NCBI GenBank assembly: GCA_050184225.1
Contig: JBFXAN010000019.1
Location: 1-62,188 of the forward strand
From: JBFXAN01 sp050184225
GTDB lineage: Bacteria; Chloroflexota; Dehalococcoidia; CAUJGQ01
Reading direction: 5' to 3'
Length of the DNA stretch: 62,188 bases
Shown here: positions 42,703 through 50,500 of the stretch, piece by piece
How positions within the stretch are numbered: position 1 is the stretch's first letter
Layout of the letters: each line of letters opens with the position of its first letter
The notes under the pieces: generated by a model
What the model was told of the DNA's origin: nothing
Database searches by the model: none
The model's input: the letters and a program-made list of their open reading frames with translations, nothing else
Program-made: the position numbers and the translations under genes

Positions 42703-44370
42703 ATGTCAGCATCGAGTCGAGTGCGGGGAGCGCGACTGAACCGCCGACGCTTCGTGACGGCCACCGGCACCGCCGGCGCCGCCGCGTTCATTGCGGCCTG
42801 CGGTGGTAGCGACGACAACGAATCATCCAGTTCCGGCGCGGGACAAGCGCAAGCGACGACCACCTCGGGCACCGCCGCTGCCGGTGGTCAGGCGGCGGAG
42901 AAGCCGACCGGCACCGTAACGATCATTCAGGGCGTCGAAGCCAATTCGCTCGATCCGGCGATCTTCAACGCGACGCCGGAGTCGGTCATTCTGTCGCATG
43001 TGATGGACACGCTGCTCTGGCGTGACGCCAAAACACTGAAGCCGGTCCCGTGGCTGGCGCAGGAATTCAAGAACGTCGACCCGACCACCTGGGAGTTCAA
43101 GCTTCGGCCGAACATCAAGTTCCATGACGGCACCCCCGTCAACTCTGAGGCGGTCAAGTTCAGCCTCGATCGCTGGGGCAAGGAGAAGGTCGGGAGCAAG
43201 GTGACGCGCCCGCGGCCGCGGCGCACGGTGTCGTATGACTCCGTCGAGGTGGTGGACGCGACGACGTTCCGGATCAAGACCTCCGCGCCGGCGCCAACCT
43301 TGCTCGATGCGCTGACGGGCGCCGACTCTTCGATCATCTCGCCGGCCGCGTACACGGATGAGTCGGACGACAATCTCGCCAAGGTAGCCTCCAATCCGGT
43401 GGGCAGCGGTCCGTGGAAGCTGGTTGATTGGCAGAAGGACCAGCGGATGACGCTGGAGGTCAATCCGGACTGGTGGGGACCGACCGTGGCCTTCGAGAAG
43501 ATAGTCTTCCGGCCGATCGGGGAGACCTCGACCCGCATCCTCGCCCTCAAGAATGGCGAGGCGGACGTGATCGTCAATGTGCCACCGGATAATGCGCCCG
43601 ATATCGAGAAGGGCAGCAATACTCGGCTGTCCAAGGTCGACGGCCTGCGCAAGATCTTCGTCGGTCTGCGCGTGGACAAGCACCCGGCCCTCGGCGACAA
43701 GCGCGTGCGCCAAGCGATCAACCACGCGATGAACTGGGATGCGATCTCCCGCGCGTTGCTCAACGGTGAGGGCGAGCGCATGAAGACGATCATGAACCCG
43801 CCACACGAGCCGGCCGATGCGAAGGCGTATACCTACGATCAGAACCGGGCGAAGCAGCTCCTGGCCGAGGCCGGCTACGCCAACGGCTTCACGATCGACA
43901 TGGATGCGCCGACCGGCCGCTACATCAAGGACAAGGAGCTGGCGCAGGCGATCGTCCAGGACCTGGACAAGGTTGGCATCAAGGTCAACCTCAACGTCCT
44001 CGAGTGGAGCGTCTACGCCGGCCAGAAGCTGCTCACGGGCGGTCCTGGCCCGGCGCCGATGTATTTCGTCGGCCTCGGCGCACCCGTGACCGGCCAGGAT
44101 GAAGCGTTCTTCTTCCACGACGAGTACGGCCTCGACTTCACCGATTGGCCGAACTCGCCGGAGTACACCCAGGCATTCAATTCACTCAAAGTTGAACTGG
44201 ACGAGAAGAAATTCCAGGGCTATCTCGATCAGCTCAACAAGATCATCTGGGATGAGGCGCCGTGGTTGTTCATCTACAACCAGGTCGACTTCTACGGCGC
44301 AAGTAAAAAGATCGCCTGGGACGCCCGCCCAGACGAGCGGATCGCCATGTTCGAGGCGAAGTGGGCGTAG
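42703..44370 (+). CDS. Dipeptide/oligopeptide-type ABC transporter substrate-binding lipoprotein (2)
   Basis: Protein of 555 aa with Tat-like RLNRRRFVTATG and lipobox FIAACGG, then the family-5 binding fold (NSLDPAIFNATPESV, KFHDGTPVNSEAVKFSLD, KRVRQAINHAMNWDAIS). ATG at 42703 follows GAGGGAGGGG closely. It leads a second SBP-permease-permease unit in the same direction. Sequence differs enough from (1) to suggest a different ligand. The stop is followed after two bases by a palindromic element. Confidence 0.92.
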   Translation: MSASSRVRGARLNRRRFVTATGTAGAAAFIAACGGSDDNESSSSGAGQAQATTTSGTAAAGGQAAEKPTGTVTIIQGVEANSLDPAIFNATPESVILSHVMDTLLWRDAKTLKPVPWLAQEFKNVDPTTWEFKLRPNIKFHDGTPVNSEAVKFSLDRWGKEKVGSKVTRPRPRRTVSYDSVEVVDATTFRIKTSAPAPTLLDALTGADSSIISPAAYTDESDDNLAKVASNPVGSGPWKLVDWQKDQRMTLEVNPDWWGPTVAFEKIVFRPIGETSTRILALKNGEADVIVNVPPDNAPDIEKGSNTRLSKVDGLRKIFVGLRVDKHPALGDKRVRQAINHAMNWDAISRALLNGEGERMKTIMNPPHEPADAKAYTYDQNRAKQLLAEAGYANGFTIDMDAPTGRYIKDKELAQAIVQDLDKVGIKVNLNVLEWSVYAGQKLLTGGPGPAPMYFVGLGAPVTGQDEAFFFHDEYGLDFTDWPNSPEYTQAFNSLKVELDEKKFQGYLDQLNKIIWDEAPWLFIYNQVDFYGASKKIAWDARPDERIAMFEAKWA

Positions 44371-44372
44371 GT

Positions 44373-44480
44373 GTTAGCCGTTAGCGATTAGCGATTAGCC
44401 GTTAGTGCTCGTTCGATGTGCTCGGCACAACGCACTCGGCGGGCGGGTGGATCGCTAATCGCTAACGGCTGATCGCTGAC
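44373..44480. repeat. Intercistronic inverted repeat with 7-nt TTAGCGA units
   Basis: Left arm 44373-44405 consists of four 7-nt units TTAGCSR plus TTAG; right arm 44451-44480 of four inverted units (TCGCTAA, CGGCTGA, TCGCTGA). The spacer is about 45 nt. The element fills the junction between the second binding-protein gene and its first permease, ending 4 nt before the ATG, so that permease has no recognisable ribosome-binding site. Confidence 0.88.
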
Positions 44481-44484
44481 TACT

Positions 44485-45420
44485 ATGACGCAATACATCA
44501 TTCGCCGGCTGCTGCAGTCCATCTTCGTTGTCTTTGGAGTCACCGTTCTGGTGTACTTCATTCTCTTTCAGACGGGTGATCCGACGTTTCTCAGCGTCGA
44601 TCCCAACGCGACGAAGGAAGAGATCGAGGAGACGCGGCACGAGCTTGGCTATGACCGGCCCTGGTTCGTGCAGTACGGCGACTTTTTCGCCGGGCTGGTC
44701 CGCGGCGACCTGGGTACGTCGCTCCGGCAGGGGCGGCCTGTCTTTGAAGTTGTCACAGAAAAGCTGCCGGCGACGCTGGAGCTGACAATTGCGGCGCTGC
44801 TCCTCTCACTGATCGTCGCGATCCCGGTTGGCATCATCTCGGCGACCAGACCGAACTCGATCTGGGACAATCTGGCGATGCTGGGCGCGCTAGGCGGACA
44901 GAGCATGCCCGTCTTCTTCCTGGGGATCATGCTCCTCTACATCTTCGGCGGTCAGCTCGGCTGGTTCCCGATTGGAGGCAAGGGTCAGGGCGGTCTTGTG
45001 GATGAGTTGCGTCATCTGGCGCTGCCGGCGATCACACTCGGCGCGGTGTCCATGGCACGCAATACCCGGCTGGTTCGCTCGAACCTGCTCGAGGTGCTTC
45101 GTCAGGACTACGTCCGCACCGCCCGTGCCAAGGGATTGCGTGAGTATTCCGTCGTGCTGCGGCACGCGCTGAAGAATTCGCTGATCCCGGTGGTGACGAT
45201 CATCGGCCTGGACTTCAGCGTGCTGCTCGGCGGTGCCGTGGTGACCGAAACCGTCTTTGCCTGGCCCGGCGTCGGCAGCATGGCAATCCGTGCGATCGGG
45301 CAAAAGGACTTTCCCGTCGTCGTCGGTTCGGTGACGATCCTTTCTCTGCTCTTTGTCGGGGTCAACCTCCTCGTGGATCTCACCTATGGCTATCTGGACC
45401 CGAGGATTCGATACAGTTGA
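44485..45420 (+). CDS. Dipeptide-type ABC transporter permease, DppB-like (2)
   Basis: Permease of 311 aa: YIIRRLLQSIFVVFGVTVL start, ATKEEIEETRHELGYDRPW loop, EAA-type loop DYVRTARAKGLREYSVV, six helices. ATG at 44485 directly follows the palindromic element with no Shine-Dalgarno-like sequence (CTGACTACT). Translation may rely on coupling or RNA processing. Partner of the DppC-like gene that follows after 64 nt. Confidence 0.92.
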   Translation: MTQYIIRRLLQSIFVVFGVTVLVYFILFQTGDPTFLSVDPNATKEEIEETRHELGYDRPWFVQYGDFFAGLVRGDLGTSLRQGRPVFEVVTEKLPATLELTIAALLLSLIVAIPVGIISATRPNSIWDNLAMLGALGGQSMPVFFLGIMLLYIFGGQLGWFPIGGKGQGGLVDELRHLALPAITLGAVSMARNTRLVRSNLLEVLRQDYVRTARAKGLREYSVVLRHALKNSLIPVVTIIGLDFSVLLGGAVVTETVFAWPGVGSMAIRAIGQKDFPVVVGSVTILSLLFVGVNLLVDLTYGYLDPRIRYS

Positions 45421-45422
45421 GT

Positions 45423-45475
45423 GCCGGGTTCCGGGTTTCTCGGCGTAGCACGAGGAATTCTGAACCGGGAACCGG
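45423..45475. repeat. Intercistronic imperfect palindrome with 8-nt CCGGGTT units
   Basis: GCCGGGTTCCGGGTTT (45423-45438) faces TGAACCGGGAACCGG (45461-45475). Pairing needs a one-base shift. Each side is two copies of an 8-nt unit. It lies wholly between the two permease genes of the second importer unit. Confidence 0.6.
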
Positions 45476-45484
45476 AGCAACGCG

Positions 45485-46396
45485 ATGGCAGCAGAGACAA
45501 CGATCACAGCGCTGGGGGACGCTGCTCCTACCCGGCATCGGCGGGCGCCGCGCTGGATTCGCAGTCTGTCACGGCGGTGGCTGGCAACGGCCGGCTTCAT
45601 CGTTCTGCTCCTGGTCGTGACGGCCGCGGTCGCCGCACCGCTGATCGCACCGCACGATCCCCGACGCGGCGAGTTGATGGACAGTAAGTTGCCGCCGATG
45701 TGGTCCGAGGGCGGCATGCGCACGTACCCACTCGGCACCGACATGCTCGGCCGGGATATCCTCTCGCGCGTGATCTACGGCTCCCGCATCTCGCTGGCGG
45801 TGGGCTTCACGGCGGTGGCCGTGGCCGGCGCAATTGGCGTGTCGATCGGCGTGGTCTCCGGCTACTACAGCGGCCGGGTCGACGACGTGATCATGCGGCT
45901 GGCGGAGATTCAGCTGGCCGTGCCGTTCATCCTCTTCGCGATCGCGGTGCTGGCCGTGCTCGGGCCGGGACTGAAGAATCTGATCCTCGTACTCGGTATC
46001 ACCGGGTGGGTGACGTATGCCCGGGTGGTGCGCGGCCAGGTTCTGAGCTTCCGCGAAAAGGAGTTCGTCGAGGCAGCGCGGGCGTTGGGTGCGGGTGATC
46101 TGCGGATCATGTTCCGTCACATCCTGCCGAACACGTTCGCCTCCCTGATCGTGATCGCATCCTTCGCGGTGGCGGCAACGATTCTCACCGAGGCGGCGCT
46201 CTCCTTCCTCGGTCTCGGCGTGCCTCCCTCGGTCCCCACGTGGGGCGGCATGGTGGCGGACGGACGCGAGCAGATCCTGACCAACCGGTGGTGGATGTAT
46301 GTTCCGCCGGGCGTTGCAATCATGCTCACCGTGCTGGCGATCAACGCCGTCGGCGACTGGCTGCGAGATTTCCTCGACCCACGGCTGCGGGTGTAG
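45485..46396 (+). CDS. Dipeptide-type ABC transporter permease, DppC-like (2)
   Basis: Permease of 303 aa with DppC motif YPLGTDMLGRDILSRVIYGS, coupling loop EKEFVEAARALGAGDLRI and LGLGVPPSVPTWGGMVADGR near the end. ATG at 45485 is preceded by GGAGCAACGCG. Last gene of the second importer unit. No DppD/DppF ATPase follows: the next gene is a serine hydrolase. Confidence 0.92.
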   Translation: MAAETTITALGDAAPTRHRRAPRWIRSLSRRWLATAGFIVLLLVVTAAVAAPLIAPHDPRRGELMDSKLPPMWSEGGMRTYPLGTDMLGRDILSRVIYGSRISLAVGFTAVAVAGAIGVSIGVVSGYYSGRVDDVIMRLAEIQLAVPFILFAIAVLAVLGPGLKNLILVLGITGWVTYARVVRGQVLSFREKEFVEAARALGAGDLRIMFRHILPNTFASLIVIASFAVAATILTEAALSFLGLGVPPSVPTWGGMVADGREQILTNRWWMYVPPGVAIMLTVLAINAVGDWLRDFLDPRLRV

Positions 46397-46469
46397 TGGT
46401 AGTCTTCACTGCAGAACACGGTCCGCCACCAGCCCATTGAATGCTTCGCCAACCGGAGTAGGTGATTCC

Positions 46470-47822
46470 ATGACAGCGACGCTTACGAGCGCGCCACCGG
46501 CCCTCGAACAACTGGTCTCCGAGCAGATGCGGGAATGGTCCGTTCCCGGCGTGGTGGTTGGCATCCTTCATGACGGGCAGATCGAAACCTGGGGGTTCGG
46601 CGTCACCAGCATCGAAACCGAGCAGCCGGTGACGGGAGATACCCTCTTCCAGATCGGATCGATCACGAAGGTCTTCACTGCCACGTTGATCATGCAGTTG
46701 GTCGATGAGGGACGGTTGGACCTCGATGCGCCGGTGCGGAGCGTGCTGCCATCGTTTCGGCTGGAAGACGATGCGGCGACAGAGTCGGTGACGCCGCGGC
46801 ACCTGCTCACACACACAACCGGATTCTTCGGCGATCGGTTCGATGACTTCGGCCCCGGCGACGATGCCCTCAACCGGGCGATGGCAGCATTTCACACACT
46901 TCGCCAGTACACGCCGCCGGGTGACGTGTGGGCATACTGCAACACCGGCTTCCAGGCGCTTGGGGCGGTGATCGAATTGCGGACGGAGATGTCGGTCGAG
47001 CAGGCGATCCGCGAGCGGGTGCTGGCGCCGCTCGGCCTTGACCGGTCCTTCTTCTTCGCACATGAGGCGATCACGTATCGGGTCGGAGTTGGGCACAATC
47101 GTCTTCCGGGCAAGGATCTGGAGGTCGCCCGGCCCTATCCGCTGATCCGCGCGATGAATGCCGCGGGCGGTATCATCGGCACGGTGGGCGACCTGCTCCG
47201 CTTCGCCGCATTCCACATGAGCGATGGCGTCGTCGCGGGAACATCAGTCTTGAGCAGCGACTCGATCAAGGCGATGCAGACCATTCAAACCGAAGCCGGC
47301 CTCGCCGACTTTTGGGGACTCGGCTGGTCGCTCAACCGCGTGGACGGCCGGCTGGTCGTCGGTCACGGCGGCTCGACGAACGGCTTTCGCGCAAACCTGT
47401 CGCTGGTCCCAGGTTCCGGCACCGCGCTGGCCGTGCTGACGAACGGCAACGGCGGCCGAGCGCTGAATCGCGTGCTGGAGACGTGGTTCCTCGAAGCCCA
47501 CGCCGGCTTGAGCCAGGATGCGCCCGTGCCGCACCCGCTCTCGCCGGAGTCGCTCGGCCGCTTCGCCGGACACTATCGCGGTCCAACATCCGAGACTGAC
47601 GTCTCCGTCGTAGACGGTGGCCTCCAGGTCGACATGGTGACGACGAGCCCGTTGACCAAGGTCGAGGTGACACTGCCGCCGCAGCGCATGACGCCGGTAG
47701 GTGAGAGTCGCTTCGTGCTTGCCGATGGTGAATCAGTTGGGGAACGGGTCGACTTCATTGGTGATGGTGAGACGCCGGCTTTTATGCGCTTTCACGGACG
47801 GCTGCTCGATCGGGTGACCTAA
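46470..47822 (+). CDS. Class C beta-lactamase-like serine hydrolase
   Basis: Protein of 450 aa with SxxK in QIGSITKVFTATL (about 64), YxN in WAYCNTGFQALG (about 156) and HGG in VVGHGGSTNGFR (about 298), so the penicillin-binding fold site is complete. A C-terminal beta domain of about 100 residues follows. No signal peptide, so it is more likely a cytoplasmic esterase or D-amino-acid peptidase than a lactamase. It could process peptides brought in by the adjacent importers. ATG at 46470 follows AGGTGATTCC. Its last Thr codon and stop lie in repeat copy B. Confidence 0.88.
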   Translation: MTATLTSAPPALEQLVSEQMREWSVPGVVVGILHDGQIETWGFGVTSIETEQPVTGDTLFQIGSITKVFTATLIMQLVDEGRLDLDAPVRSVLPSFRLEDDAATESVTPRHLLTHTTGFFGDRFDDFGPGDDALNRAMAAFHTLRQYTPPGDVWAYCNTGFQALGAVIELRTEMSVEQAIRERVLAPLGLDRSFFFAHEAITYRVGVGHNRLPGKDLEVARPYPLIRAMNAAGGIIGTVGDLLRFAAFHMSDGVVAGTSVLSSDSIKAMQTIQTEAGLADFWGLGWSLNRVDGRLVVGHGGSTNGFRANLSLVPGSGTALAVLTNGNGGRALNRVLETWFLEAHAGLSQDAPVPHPLSPESLGRFAGHYRGPTSETDVSVVDGGLQVDMVTTSPLTKVEVTLPPQRMTPVGESRFVLADGESVGERVDFIGDGETPAFMRFHGRLLDRVT

Positions 47823-48049
47823 CCCCCCGGCCCCCTTCCCTCGCAGGGAAGGGGGAGTCCTGGTCTACCGAGGGTGACAGTATCTCGTCTGGGGGTGGCA
47901 ACGTTATTCTGATTCAACCATCGGATGCATTCCGGCAGACGCAGCGCATCACGGCAACTCTCCCGGCAGTGGCAATGTTATTCTGATTCAACCATCGGTC
48001 GCAGCGTACTCCCCCTTCCCTGCGAGGGAAGGGGGCCGGGGGGTTAGGT
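47817..48049. repeat. GC-rich terminal-inverted-repeat element, copy B
   Basis: Element of 233 bp with near-identical arms to copy A: 47817-47861 and 48008-48049. The left tip ACCTAA is the last codon and stop of the serine hydrolase; the right tip TTAGGT ends 3 nt before the GTG of the CoA-transferase-like gene. The first part of the spacer matches copy A, and the second part holds a 30-nt direct duplication that copy A lacks. Confidence 0.92.
47895..47998. repeat. 30-nt direct duplication inside repeat copy B
   Basis: 47895-47924 and 47969-47998 are the same 30 bases (GTGGCAAYGTTATTCTGATT and ten more) with one C/T difference, 74 nt apart. No open frame spans them. They account for most of the extra length of copy B over copy A. 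Confidence 0.9.
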
Positions 48050-48052
48050 AAC

Positions 48053-48889
48053 GTGAACAAGCACACGTCGCTCACGGCCGCTGCCGAATTGGTTCGCGAT
48101 GGTGCGACGATCGCCGTGGGCGGCAACCTGCTGCATCGTGGACCCTTTGCCTTCGTGCGAGAACTGGCGCGACAGGAGAAGCGTGGGCTGGAGATTGTGA
48201 AGACAGCCGGCGCCTATGATGTCGATCTGCTGGCTGCATCCGGTTGTCTGCGGGCGGCTTCCTGTGGGTTTGTTGGGTTTGAGAACGAGTTTGGGCTGGC
48301 GCCGAGCTATCGGCGGGCGGTGGAACAGGGGCAGGTCGAGGCGCGGGAGCATGCCTGCTACACCGTGATCCAGGGGTTGCGGGCAGCGGCGTTCGGACTG
48401 CCGTTCATGCCGGCAGCCGGCTTCGACGGGAGCGATCTGCCCGAAGCGCGGGGGTTCAGGTATGTGGCCGATCCCTACACCGGCGAGCATATCCTCGCGG
48501 TGCCGCGGCTGCGGCCGAATGTGGCCGTGATTCACGTTCCGGAGGCTGATGTCGAGGGAAACGCGCGTATCTACGGGACTCGATTCGAAGATGTGCTGAT
48601 GGCAAACGCGGCCGAAGCGGTGATCATCACTACCGAGCGCATCGTCGACTGGACGGAGCTAGCCCGGCAACCGGAACTGACGGCGATCCCTGGTTTCCTC
48701 GTGCGTGCGGTAGTCGAGGCGCCCGGCGGCGCCTGGCCGGGAAGCTGCCACCCGTTGTATGACTACGACGCCGAGGCGGTCAGGGCGTATCTCGCGGCGG
48801 CGGGTGATCCCGGACACCTCCGCGACTACCTGACGATCACGGCAGATCGAGACGGTTCATCGATCCGCGCAACGATCCGCGCACGATAG
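48053..48889 (+). CDS. CoA-transferase family protein, alpha subunit-like
   Basis: Protein of 278 aa of the class I CoA-transferase alpha fold: LVRDGATIAVGGNLLHRGP near the start, QGLRAAAFGLPFMPAAGF in the middle and IHVPEADVEGNARI. The following gene is the beta subunit. The pair resembles glutaconate CoA-transferase and IpdAB ring-cleavage hydrolases more than succinyl-CoA types. GTG at 48053 lies 3 nt after repeat copy B, whose G-run and AGGT are the only ribosome-binding-like sequence. Confidence 0.82.
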   Translation: MNKHTSLTAAAELVRDGATIAVGGNLLHRGPFAFVRELARQEKRGLEIVKTAGAYDVDLLAASGCLRAASCGFVGFENEFGLAPSYRRAVEQGQVEAREHACYTVIQGLRAAAFGLPFMPAAGFDGSDLPEARGFRYVADPYTGEHILAVPRLRPNVAVIHVPEADVEGNARIYGTRFEDVLMANAAEAVIITTERIVDWTELARQPELTAIPGFLVRAVVEAPGGAWPGSCHPLYDYDAEAVRAYLAAAGDPGHLRDYLTITADRDGSSIRATIRAR

Positions 48890-48897
48890 GCTTTCCC

Positions 48898-49650
48898 ATG
48901 GACCGCAGGTCAGCAGCAGAAGCATTACCGAAGACACGACCGGCCCCGTCTGACCTGATGGCGGTGGCGATGTCGCGATTGCTGCACAATGGCGAGACGG
49001 TCTTTCACGGGGTAGCGTCGCCACTGCCTATGGTGGCGATCCTGCTGGCCAAGCACACGCATGCCCCCGAATTGACGTATGTCAATATCACCGGCTCGGT
49101 GGACCCGACACCGGTAGAGCTGCCGCGGTCGACGGTCGCGCCACAACTGTTGCGTGGCACGGCAGCACTGACAACGCTGGCCGACCTGTTTGATATGTCA
49201 GCCCGTGGCGCGCTCGACACAGCATTTCTCGGAGGCGTCCAAATCGACGGCATGGGCCGGATCAATATGTCGGTGATCGGTGACTTTCACCGGCCGACCG
49301 TGCGGCTGCCCGGCGGCGCCGGCAGTGCCCTCGTGCTTCCGACGGCGGGACGCACGATCCTGTGGCGGACGCAACACACGCCGCGTGCGCTCGTCGAACA
49401 TCTCGACTTCGTGACCGCCACTGGACACGTCGACCGCCTGGTGACACCGCTTTGCGTCTTCAAGCTGGAGGGGTCCGGATTCGCGTTGGAGCAGGTGTTT
49501 CCGGGCGTGACGCCCGCGCAGGTCAAGGAGGCGACCGGCTTCCGCTATCAGGAGCCGGCCACAGTGCCGGTCTTCGAACCAACCAGCGCCGAGATACGAG
49601 CGCTGCACGCGGTCGATCCGGACCGCGTGCGCGATATCGAGTTTCGTTGA
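48898..49650 (+). CDS. CoA-transferase family protein, beta subunit-like, lacking the usual catalytic Glu
   Basis: Protein of 250 aa. Family features: LLHNGETVFHGVASPLPMVA, FLGGVQIDGMGRINMSVIGD and LPGGAGSALVLPTA. Where class I CoA-transferase beta subunits carry the catalytic Glu in a ESG-like turn, this reads TYVNITGSVDP with no Glu. Loss of this residue is known in IpdAB, which hydrolyses a ring in steroid breakdown, so a hydrolase or lyase role is possible. ATG at 48898 follows the alpha gene by 8 nt. Substrate unknown. Confidence 0.8.
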   Translation: MDRRSAAEALPKTRPAPSDLMAVAMSRLLHNGETVFHGVASPLPMVAILLAKHTHAPELTYVNITGSVDPTPVELPRSTVAPQLLRGTAALTTLADLFDMSARGALDTAFLGGVQIDGMGRINMSVIGDFHRPTVRLPGGAGSALVLPTAGRTILWRTQHTPRALVEHLDFVTATGHVDRLVTPLCVFKLEGSGFALEQVFPGVTPAQVKEATGFRYQEPATVPVFEPTSAEIRALHAVDPDRVRDIEFR

Positions 49651-49695
49651 CTGGTCCCGTCCGATGAGCAGGTGGGACCAGACCGAGCCTTTTCC

Positions 49696-50325
49696 TTATG
49701 ACGGCCGGCGGCGAAACGCGAGCGTTGTCAGGCCGGCGAGCAGCGCTACGCCGACCGCGAGCGCGGGCAACACCTGCCGGTTATCAGCCGTTAGTGCCCC
49801 GCCGGCGCCGCTGCGGGGCAGCGCCGCTGCTTGAGCCGCCGGCCGGGCAGCCGGTGCGGCAGCACGCTGGGCCGGCGGTGCCGCGGCGGCGGGCGCAGCC
49901 GCCGGACGATGGGCGGCGGGGGCGGCGGCGGCAGGTCGTGGCGTCGGTTGAGCGGCGGCTGCCTGAACGACAACCGTCCCCATCATTTGCGGGTGGATCA
50001 TACAGATGTAGCTGAAGCTGCCAGGCTGCGAGAACGTGAAGCTGAATGACTGCCCGCTTGCCAGACGACCGGAATCCCAACCGCCGGCTGATGACGTCGA
50101 GGTATGCGGCGCCATGCCGTTGTTGGTCCAGGTGACGATGGCGCCGACGGGAACGGTGACGCTGGCCGGCTGAAAGGCAAAGTCGATGATCGACACCGCC
50201 GATGCGCCCTGCGCTTGAGCCGGCGATGCACCACCAGCCGCAACCGCGAAGCAGACCGCGGCCAATGCTGTCCCTCCGAGTGCGAGAGTCAGCCGCCGAA
50301 CGATGGTGGTCGTGTGCCGATGCAT
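49696..50325 (-). CDS. Secreted cupredoxin with sortase-like C-terminal tail
   Basis: Protein of 209 aa. Signal peptide (about 1-39, ending AQAQG), then a plastocyanin/azurin-like domain with copper ligands His in NNGMAPHTSTS and Cys-His-Met in YICMIHPQMMG. A 65-residue Ala/Pro linker follows, then LPRSGAGG, a hydrophobic helix (VLPALAVGVALLAGL) and RRRPS. That ending has the order of a sortase signal (LPxxG, helix, positive tail). ATG at 50325 has GAGAGGG upstream. It should carry electrons or copper at the cell surface. Confidence 0.85.
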   Translation of the reverse strand: MHRHTTTIVRRLTLALGGTALAAVCFAVAAGGASPAQAQGASAVSIIDFAFQPASVTVPVGAIVTWTNNGMAPHTSTSSAGGWDSGRLASGQSFSFTFSQPGSFSYICMIHPQMMGTVVVQAAAAQPTPRPAAAAPAAHRPAAAPAAAAPPAQRAAAPAARPAAQAAALPRSGAGGALTADNRQVLPALAVGVALLAGLTTLAFRRRPS

Positions 50326-50500
50326 ATATTCCCTCTCAATGCAGAATCGGTCCCGGTAATTTGTACGTTGCTGGTACGTCCGTGGACTTATGTCGGGGGC
50401 CGTCTCTGGCAAATCTCGCTGAATCTACGTGCTGAAGGACGTTGGATGGTGCTGTGATAGCCTCAATGCCGGAACTGCCGACCCGCCCGAGGCTCATTCG

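Noticed and set aside
46470..47822. True beta-lactamase conferring antibiotic resistance
   Set aside because: Motifs fit class C-like hydrolases, but there is no signal peptide and an extra C-terminal domain; esterase or peptidase use is more likely.
47817..48049. Insertion sequence
   Set aside because: The inverted arms look IS-like but the spacer is under 150 bp with no transposase frame and no evident target duplication.
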